Part shown: one piece after another, positions 56,074-64,000 of the stretch | Layout of the letters: each line of letters opens with the position of its first letter | How positions within the stretch are numbered: the stretch's first letter is position 1 | Origin: Taudactylus pleione | Taxonomy: Eukaryota > Chordata > Amphibia > Anura > Myobatrachidae | DNA: 64,000 bases | Direction: 5' to 3' | Assembly (NCBI GenBank): GCA_031769625.1 | Contig: JAUIMM010000534.1 | Location: forward strand, 7,518,001 to 7,582,000 | The notes under the pieces: model-generated | The model's database searches: none | What the model saw: the letters and a program-made list of their open reading frames with translations, nothing else | Told to the model about the DNA's origin: nothing | Translations under genes and position numbers: made by a program

Positions 56074-56607
56074 ATTTGTTAAAGTGTGCATGTCCTGTTT
56101 ATACAACATAAGGGTGGGTGGGAGGGCCCAAGGACAATTCCATCTTGCACTTCTTTTTTTTCTTTGCATTATGTACAGTTTGGGGCCTAGTTTTTCTAAC
56201 TGCCATCCTGTCTGCCACTGCAGTGTCACTCCTAGATGGGTCACGTGTTTGTGCCGCCCACTCGTGTCGCTTAGCATAGTCATCCAGCTACCTCGGTGCA
56301 ACCTTTTGGACATGAAAACACTATTGTGAGGTGTGAGGTGTTCAGAATAGACTGGAAATGAGTGGAAATTAAGGTTATTGAGGTTAATAATAGCATAGGA
56401 GCAGAGAAACCAACAAATTCTGTGATTTTAGCTGTTTTTATGCTTTTTAAAAAAAAAATACAGATCCAAAACACAAAACCCAGAACCCAAAACACGGAAG
56501 GGTGGTTTTGGCAAAACCAATCCAGATCCAAAACACGAAGAAAGATCCAGATCCAAAACCAAAACACAAAACACGAAAAGTGGCCGGTGCACACCCCTAG
56601 TTTGGAC

Positions 56608-57818
56608 ACCACAGTACAGCTCACCATGTATTTTATTTAAAGTGCTTATCATATACCATTAAAATAGAAATGCATTACTCAATCTTGAAATTGCTTAACA
56701 TCATTTACTAAACTAAATACTGACTGACAGAAAATTATTTTGATTAACACGTTGATCCCTATTTGCAATCTAAGGTGAAAGGTCTTCAGTAATTTGCAGA
56801 CTCTTTCAAGAGGCCTTGTTTAACAAGACAGAAACCTGAGGCCAATGTAGCACCCATTATGACTGTGTTTTAGGCTTTCATTGTTACAGTGATGGAAGGG
56901 TGAAAGATTCTGTCATGTAACATTGTCTAAAAACCACTGGGATGGGCCTGTAACTAAAATCCCAGCAGCTGCTGGAGGGAGGATAAATATAGCTTCTAGG
57001 GTGGATTCTGATAACGTTGGAGGATTATATAAATCCTTAGAACTTAGCTTCACTTACCCACACCTGGCCCAGACTATAAGTATTTCCAATACAATCACAA
57101 ATCAGCCGAGCGAGTTCATTACTATAGGTAACAGTCAGTAGGGTTGCATGTATTATAAATAGGTTAATCCACATGAGGATATGTTGTAAGTGTTTCTTGA
57201 TATGGGCAAGGCAATGATATGGCGGTCATGATCATATTGATGATGGTGACTGCCCTATTCTGCATATGTTAATTAATTATATAAAATTATAATCAGAAAA
57301 AAATGCCTCCCTTCGTAATAAGTAACCAGCACTGGTACTATAGACTGGGTCCTGGCTACTGCTAAAGCAGAGGACGATGAGCGTTGGGTCCCACAGAAAA
57401 AGCAGCAACCAGGCTATGTAGGCTATTGATTGATCACTATTGATTGCCTTGTCCACAAGAAAATATTTTTACCAGGTGGAAAAAGGAAGATAGAATGTGC
57501 ATAAGTAAATTTTTTTGTACAATAATATTTTTGGAGTTTTTATTATGAAGCTTTTATTTATTTATTTTGGTCAAACCCAGCTTCCAGTACAGGTGGACCT
57601 GAGTACAGGTGGACAAGGACCTTGTTCACCTCTACTGAGATAAAAATAATATGAAACTGAAGTGATAAGAGAAACTGTCAACAGTGTCCTGGTCACAATC
57701 AGCCCTGCAGCCCCTAGGTACAATCCGCCACTGGTGGAGATGCTGATTCACAAACTTCTGTGTTCACTGAAATACAGACATACTGTAATACACAAGGAGT
57801 TTATCACCGCAGCAATAT
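56608..57818. other. No feature recognised
   Basis: AT-rich sequence with no gene, element end or simple repeat of note. Confidence 0.4.
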
Positions 57819-59724
57819 TAGAGATGTGCGCCGACTCTCGTGTTTTGGTTATAATTCGTTGTCGGGTTTTGGTTTTGCCAAAACTGCCCTCACGTATTCT
57901 AGTTTTGCCTAACCCTCTCTTCCGTGTTTTTTATTTGTTTATGGTTGTAAAAACAGCTAAAATCACATAAAATGGGCCTGTTTTTGTTCCTACAGTATTA
58001 TTAACCTCAATAACATTTATTTCCACTCATTTCCAGTCATTTTGACCACCTCACAGCTCACAATATTGATTATGTCATGTAGTTAAGGGCCAAAAGGTTG
58101 CATCCAGCTAGCTGGCTCAAAATTGAGTGATGAATAGAGTTGAGGACTGTGCAAAGATGATGGTTGGGGCACCCCTTGAGGATTGAAGAATTGATAGTTG
58201 ATAATTGATACAGTCACTGACTGAAGGAAGAATTGATAGTTGATAGTTGGCGCAGCCATTGGCTGAAGTCAGAAGAGTTGATACTTGATAATTGGTGCAC
58301 CCACTGGCTGAAGTAAGAATTGATAGTTGATAATTGGTGCAGCCACTGGCTGAAGTAAGAATTGATAGTTGATAATTGGTGCAGCCACTGGCTGAAGTAA
58401 GATTTGATAGTTGATAGTTGGCGCAGACACTGGCTGAAGTAAGATTAGTTGATACTTGATAATTGGTGCAGCCACTGGCTGAAGTAAGAATTGATAATTG
58501 GTGCAGCTACTGGCTGAAGTAAGAAAAGTTGATACTTGATAATTGGTGCAGCCACTGGCTGAAGTAAGAATTGATAGTTGATAGCTGGCGCAGCCACTGG
58601 CTGAAGTAAGAATAGTTGATACTTGATAATTGGTGCAGCCACTGGCTGAAGTAAGAATAGTTGATACTTGATAATTGGTGCAGCCACTGGCTGAAGTAAG
58701 AATAGTTGATAGTTGATAGTTGGCGCAGCCACTGTCTGAAGTAAGAAGAGTTGGTACTTGATAATTGGAGCAGCCACAGACAGCACCCCTGCACAGCTAC
58801 GTTCCTGGTGATGTGTGGCTAACGCGCACACACACACACAACACACATTGATTGATTAATTTTTTTTGGCACTTGGGGGGGAGCACCCGTGAACGAGGCA
58901 GCAGCCCCTTGATAAATGACACAGGCAGCACCCATGCACAGCTACGTTGCTGGTGATAAGTGTGGCTAACGTGTGCACACACACAAAAATAAAACAATTT
59001 CTTTATGTTTTTCACACTGGGGATGAAGAGCACCTCTGATGGACAGAGCACCCCCTGGACAACACAGCAGCACCCCATATGGACTGCAATGAAACAGGAG
59101 CCACTGAAGCCCCCTCTTCTGTCTGCAGCACAGCTCCTAGTATAGAGTAACACAGCCCTCATGGACAACAGGCACAGCACAGCCCAGCACAGCAGCCAGC
59201 CCTTGTATGGAGTGGACAACAGCCAGCCAGCCCCTATGACAAGTGACAACAGCCAGCCAGCTCCTATGCAGTATGGATAGTAAGCAGACAGCCCCTGACA
59301 AGTGACAACAGTAGCCAGCCCCTATGCACACACAGCAACAGCACAGCACAGTGGAGATACTCTGTTCTGTTCCAGAGGTGATGTCAGCCAGATGGCCACC
59401 CCATCAATTTGGTGGTTCAGAATTTTCTTTAAAAAAAATGAAAGGGGTATGCAGGAGATGCTGTCTGCGGCCATTACAATTTGTGGACATTCCTAAACCA
59501 TAAAATTAAAAATGTCAGGCAGCAATGCCCCAACCAGCACATAATGCAAAGAAAAGAGGTGCAAGATGGAATTGTCCTTGGGCCCTCCCACCCACCCATA
59601 TGTTATATGTATATGAAACAGGACATTCACAGTTTAACAAACCAATCACTTCAACAACAGGGACTGCCACTTGTGGCTGAAATGATTGGTTTGTTTGGAC
59701 CCCCCACAAAACAAGCTGCCAAAG
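57819..59724 (-). mobile_element. Degraded and scrambled hAT relative
   Basis: Starts TAGAGATGTGCGCCGAC with the GTTTTGG-rich subterminal region, AAAACAGCTAAAATCAC and CCAAAAGGTTGCATCCAG, as in the 3' end of the intact hAT (minus sense). A minisatellite follows, then 5'-region-like sequence (AGCACCCCCTGGACAACAC at 59048). Next is a plus-sense transposase scrap at 59400-59490 (AATTTGGTGGTTCAGAATTT, matching the INLVVQNF motif). Last is minus-sense 3' untranslated sequence (59540-59720). The order and senses cannot arise by deletion alone. The other terminus is missing. Confidence 0.75.
58190..58780. repeat. ~42-47-bp minisatellite in the degraded hAT
   Basis: Units read TTGATAATTGGTGCAGCCAC followed by TGGCTGAAGTAAGAAT, repeated about 13 times with small length changes. 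The open reverse-strand frames here are repeat by-products. Confidence 0.9.
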
Positions 59725-59810
59725 CAGGGCCGAATTAAGGTCTGTGGGGACATCTGGGCAATAAACATATGGGTCTGTGGGGGCCCCTATCAGTAAAAGT
59801 TGAAAATTAT

Positions 59811-59916
59811 AATATATATATATATAAAACAAGACCCATTGGGTCGGCACTCCCTTAGATAGAGTTATAAAGACTGTGGTGCCAGCAACTGAAATTCCAA
59901 TCAACACATATCCATT

Positions 59917-59968
<52 letters not shown>
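59811..59968. repeat. TA-rich microsatellites
   Basis: TA runs at 59811-59826 and 59920-59968. Further runs occur at 60268-60300 and 60325-60371. Confidence 0.85.
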
Positions 59969-59970
<2 letters not shown>

Positions 59971-60061
59971 AAACCACATAATGTACACACTCACGTCTTA
60001 TTAAAATACAATGCTGGGGTAGCTATCCCAAGCAAGGAAAAAACCTTGCCAAAAGACAATC

Positions 60062-60267
60062 TCCAAAAAATGAGGGTGCACTCACCAGGCTTCAAGAAAT
60101 GTTCATAAAATATTGATTTTATTTAGATCATCATAAAACGTACAGCCATCGACGTTTCGGTCCAGTCCAGGGACCTGATGGCTGTACGTTTTATGATGAT
60201 CTAAATAAAATCAATATTTTATAAACATTTCTTGAAGCCTGGTGAGTGCACCCTAATTTTTTGGAGG
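60062..60267. repeat. Near-perfect ~90-bp inverted repeat
   Basis: The arms 60062-60150 and 60177-60267 are almost exact inverses (TAAAACGTACAGCCATC and its inverse at the inner end; CACTCACCAGGCTTC and its inverse towards the outer end). The loop is about 26 bp and contains GACGTTTCGGTCC. Likely a separate foldback insertion. Confidence 0.9.
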
Positions 60268-60302
<35 letters not shown>

Positions 60303-60397
60303 GCACACTCACGCATAAATATATATATATTAACACACATATATGTGTGTGTATATATATATATATATATAATTTTTTTTTAACACACATACTGTAT

Positions 60398-63215
60398 ATA
60401 CCCAAATACTACCCTCATTCACCAATTACTTCCCTCTGTCATGCACTAACGACACCCCAGCAGAACCCAATCACCTTCTTACATTCACAGCACTCAGATA
60501 TTCCCCCATACACTACCAACACCCAGACACTCTTCTCATACACTACCATTACCCAGACACCCCCTCCTATACTACCAGCACCTAGGCACCCCTCCTACAC
60601 TACCAACACCCAGGCACCCCCCTCTTACACTACCATCATCCGGGCACCCCCCTACTACACTAAAAACAGAGACACCCCCCTCCTACACTAAAAACACACA
60701 GACACCCCCCTACTATACTACCAACACCTATACACCCCCCATTACACTAAAAACACACAGACACCCCCTACTACACTACCAGCACCCAGACACCCCCTCC
60801 TACACTAAAAACACAGACACCCCCTACTACACTACCAGCACCCAGACACCCCCTCCTACACTAGAAACACACAGACACCCCCCTACTACACTAAAAACAC
60901 ACAGACACCCCTCCTACACTAAAAACACAGACTCCCCCCCTACTACACTACCAGCACCCAGACACCCCCTCCTACACTAAAAACACACAGACACCCCCCT
61001 ACTACACTAACAGCACATAGACACCCCCCTCCTACACTAACAGCACTCAGACACCCCCTCCTACACTAACAGCACTCAGACACCCCCTCCTACACTAAAA
61101 CCACAGACCCCCCCTCCTACACTAACAGCACTCAGACACCCCCACCTACACTAAAAACACAGACACCCCCCTCCTACACTAACAGCACTCAGACACCCCC
61201 TCCTACACTAAAAACACAGACACCCCCCTTCCTACACTAAAATCACACAGACACCCCCTACTACACTACCAGCACCCAGACACCCCCTCCTTCACTAAAA
61301 ATACAGACACCCCCTACTACACTGCCAGCACCCAGACACCCCCCTACTACACTACCAGCACCCAGACACCCCCTCCTATACTAAAAACACAGACACCCCC
61401 TACTACACTACCAGCACCCAGACACCCCCTCCTTCACTAAAAATACAGACACCTCCTACTACACTACCAGCACCCAGACACCCCCCTACTACACTACCAG
61501 CACCCAGACATCCCCTCCTACGCTAAAAACACAGACACCCCCCTACTACTCTACCAGCACCCAGACACCCCCTCCTACACTAAAAACAGACACCCCCCTA
61601 CTACACTACCAGCACCCAGACACCCCCTCCTACACTAAAAACACACAGACACCCCCCTCCTACACTAACAGCACACAGACACCCCCTCCTACACTAAAAA
61701 CACACAGAACACCCGCCTACTACACTAACAGCACACAGACACCCCCCTCCTACACTAACAGCACTCAGACACCCCCTACTACACTAACAGCACTCAGACA
61801 CCCCCTACTACACTAACAGCACTCAGACACCCCCTCCTACACTAAAAACACAGACACCCCCCCTCCTACACTAACAGCACTCAGACACCCCCTCCTACAC
61901 TAAAAACACAGACACCCCCCTCCTACACTAACAGCACTCAGACACCCCCTCCTACACTAAAAACACAGGCACCCCCCCTCCTACACTAAAATCACACAGA
62001 CACCCCCTACTACACTACAAGCACCCAGACATCCCCTCCTTCACTAAAAATACAGACACCCCCTACTACACTGCCAGCACCCAGACACCCCCCTACTACA
62101 CTACCAGCACCCAGACACCCCCTCCTATACTAAAATCACAGACACCCCCTACTACACTACCAGCACCCAGACACCCCCTCCTACACTAAAAACACAGACA
62201 CCCCCCCTACTACTCTACCAGCACCCAGACACCCCCTCCTACACTAAAAACAGACACCCCCCTACTACACTACCAGCACCCAGACACCCCCTCCTACACT
62301 AAAAACACACAGACACTCCCTACTACACTAACAGCACACAGACACCCCCCTCCTACACTAACAGCACACAGACACCCCCCCTACTACACTACCAGCACCC
62401 AGACACCCCCTCCTACACTAAAATCACACAGACACCCCCTACTACACTACCAGCACCCAGACACCCCCCTCCTTCACTAAAAATACAGACACCCCCTACT
62501 ACACTACCAGCACCCAGACACCCCCTCCTACACTAAAAACACAGACACCCCCTACTACACTACCAGCACCCAGACACCCCCTCCTACACTAGAAACACAC
62601 AGACACCCCCCTACTACACTAACAGCACCCAGACACCCCCTCCTACACTAAAATCACACAGACACCCCCTACTACACTACCAGCACCCAGACACCCCCCT
62701 CCTTCACTAAAAATACAGACACCCCCTACTACACTACCAGCACCCAGACACCCCCTACTACACTACCAGCACCCAGAAACCCCCCTCCTTCACTAAAAAT
62801 ACAGACACCCCCTACTACACTACCAGCACCCAGACACCCCCTCCTTCACTAAAAATACAGACACCTCCCTACTACACTACCAGCACCCAGACACCCCCTC
62901 CTACACTAAAAACACAGACAGTCCCCCTACTACACTACCAGCACCCAGACACCCCCTACTACACTACCAGCACCCAGACACCCCCTCCTACACTAAAAAC
63001 ACAGACACTCCCCCTACTACACTAAAAACACAGACACCCCCTACTACACTACCAGCTCCCAGACACCCCCTCCTACACTAAAAACACAGACACCCCTCCT
63101 ACACTAAAAACACAGACATCCCCTCCTACACTAAAAACACAGACACCGCCCCAAGTACACTAAAAACACACAGACACCCCTCCTACACTACCAGCACCCA
63201 GGCACCCCCCTACAT
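60398..63215. repeat. ~27-29-bp minisatellite, about 2.8 kb
   Basis: Two alternating unit types: CAGACACCCCCTCCTACACT followed by AAAAACA, and CAGACACCCCCTACTACACT followed by ACCAGCACC (also AACAGCACT). Local blocks of several units recur, for example 61140-61440 and 61850-62160, suggesting larger duplications. No gene. Confidence 0.95.
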
Positions 63216-63524
63216 TCCAGCTGCAGTGTACTGACAGAGCAGAGGAAGCAGATCCCGGGCCCCGGTCACCTTGTGTGTGGGCGGAGAAGTGGACAGGAGC
63301 GGAGGAGCCGATAAAGGAGGTAGCCCGGTCAGTTTGAAAAGGGGGGGGAGCCAAATCACAGGAGGGGTGGGGCCTAATTGCGGGCCACGGCACCATTAAA
63401 AGATTCTAAAAAATAGTTTATTATGGGGATGTGGCTGGGGGCAGTGTGTGGGGGCCCCCTATGTGTGGGGGACCCGGGACGACCGCTCCTGTCTCCCTGC
63501 CCTTAATCCGGCCCTGTGCCAAAG

Positions 63525-64000
63525 CACAGTGGACATTGGTGGTAGTTTTAAGATAAAAACTTGACTAATGTGAGAGTTTATTGCTAAACTCACACATTTT
63601 CTAAACTCTTACACTATTACATTTGGCCCCAGGTGTGTAATCGGGGCTGGAAAACAAAGGAGTGAACATGAATCGCTAAACAGTCCTCTCCCCCCACCCC
63701 ACCCCACCACGACACACACACAGCAATCTCACTACATGACAGTGCTGAATCTGCAGCCAAGCACAGGATGTGATGGCATGCCATGTTTGTATTGTGGAAT
63801 GAACACGTTCATTTAGGCTTTTGCCTTAGCGGTCACCATTTCATTGTTTTTATAGCTTGACAATGAGTTTTCTTGTCTATGGTATTTCATAGCTTTTTGT
63901 AACGTTAAAATATTTATGGTTTCAAATTTATAAACTTAGAATTTGACAAGTAAGAACCACTTTGACCATCTAATTTACCCTATATATTTGAATCCCTAAT
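63525..64000. other. Dispersed repeat copy and unassigned sequence
   Basis: 63718-63930 matches 26919-27140 (see there). A palindrome lies at about 63570-63600 (GTGAGAGTTTATTGC and TAAACTCACAC). The remainder is unassigned, and the expected second end of the degraded hAT was not found here. Confidence 0.5.

Larger units (their letters stand above)
50211..56599 (+). mobile_element. Full-length autonomous-looking hAT transposon, copy 2
   Basis: 6389 bp from TAGGGGTGAGCGGG to CACCCCTA, flanked by a perfect 8-bp duplication GTTTGGAC (50203-50210, 56600-56607). The order is promoter, repeat array, transposase, 3' stem-loop and 3' end with the GTTTTGG-rich subterminal region. The perfect duplication and intact frame suggest a recent insertion. 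It lies just after the LINE tail. Confidence 0.96.
59725..63516. mobile_element. 3.8 kb non-autonomous hAT element filled by minisatellite
   Basis: Starts CAGGGCCGAATTAAGG and ends CCTTAATCCGGCCCTG. A perfect 8-bp duplication TGCCAAAG flanks it (59717-59724, 63517-63524). It contains TA microsatellites, a foldback at 60062-60267, and a ~2.8 kb minisatellite. There is no transposase. It is nested within the degraded hAT's 3' region, so it is younger than that copy. Its termini differ from the TAGGGGTG family, so another hAT transposase moved it. Confidence 0.92.

Noticed and set aside
59302..59738. A short gene with INLVVQ-like residues
   Set aside because: It is a scrap of hAT transposase in a degraded element, without the rest of the domain.

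Overview
The window looks like intergenic DNA from a large, transposon-rich vertebrate genome, most likely an amphibian and probably a frog. This rests on the dense nested DNA transposons (hAT, Tc1/mariner, Harbinger-like MITEs), a degraded CR1/L2-type LINE and many minisatellites. The taxon is an inference from repeat style. I found no host protein-coding gene, rRNA, tRNA or CRISPR array. The only long intact reading frames with a recognisable product are two copies of one transposase.

The main element is a ~6.4 kb hAT transposon. It has TAGGGGTG/CACCCCTA ends, 8-bp target-site duplications, a TATA-box promoter, an array of about thirteen ~160-bp repeats between promoter and start codon, and a 1037-residue BED-finger/hAT transposase. 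One copy is on the minus strand (3584-9956) and one on the plus strand (50211-56599). The proteins differ at about 12 of 1037 positions, so the family was active recently. A deletion derivative (28391-32557) lacks the BED finger and most of the catalytic core, and repeat arrays stand in their place. A scrambled, older relative lies at 57819-59724, and a ~307-bp non-autonomous relative at 10924-11230.

The most unusual structure is a class of small non-autonomous elements built almost entirely from consecutive hairpins. Family 1 (ends GGGCCTGATTCAG, 3-bp target duplications) has copies at 441-960, 13223-13760, 35051-35573, 35855-36403 and a truncated inverted copy at 38398-38866. Between copies the hairpin arms differ in sequence, yet in each copy the two arms still match each other. 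A second, unrelated family with TAA duplications (11602-12535) has the same design, and further examples or fragments lie at 20188-20610, 26007-26406 and 41020-41227.

Layout: 0.4-1.0 kb hairpin element; 3.3-10.3 kb an old transposon split by the first hAT; 10.9-14.7 kb MITEs and hairpin elements; 14.7-20 kb largely unassigned, with one minisatellite; 20-23.7 kb MITEs and two dead Tc1 elements; 24-28 kb MITEs and AT microsatellites; 28.4-32.6 kb the hAT derivative; 33-37 kb MITEs and hairpin elements; 37.1-38.2 kb a 33-bp minisatellite; 38.2-40.9 kb nested hAT MITEs; 41-47.7 kb MITEs and a 30-bp minisatellite; 47.8-50.1 kb a degraded LINE; 50.2-56.6 kb the second hAT; 57.8-63.5 kb a degraded hAT holding a 3.8 kb hAT MITE filled by a minisatellite.
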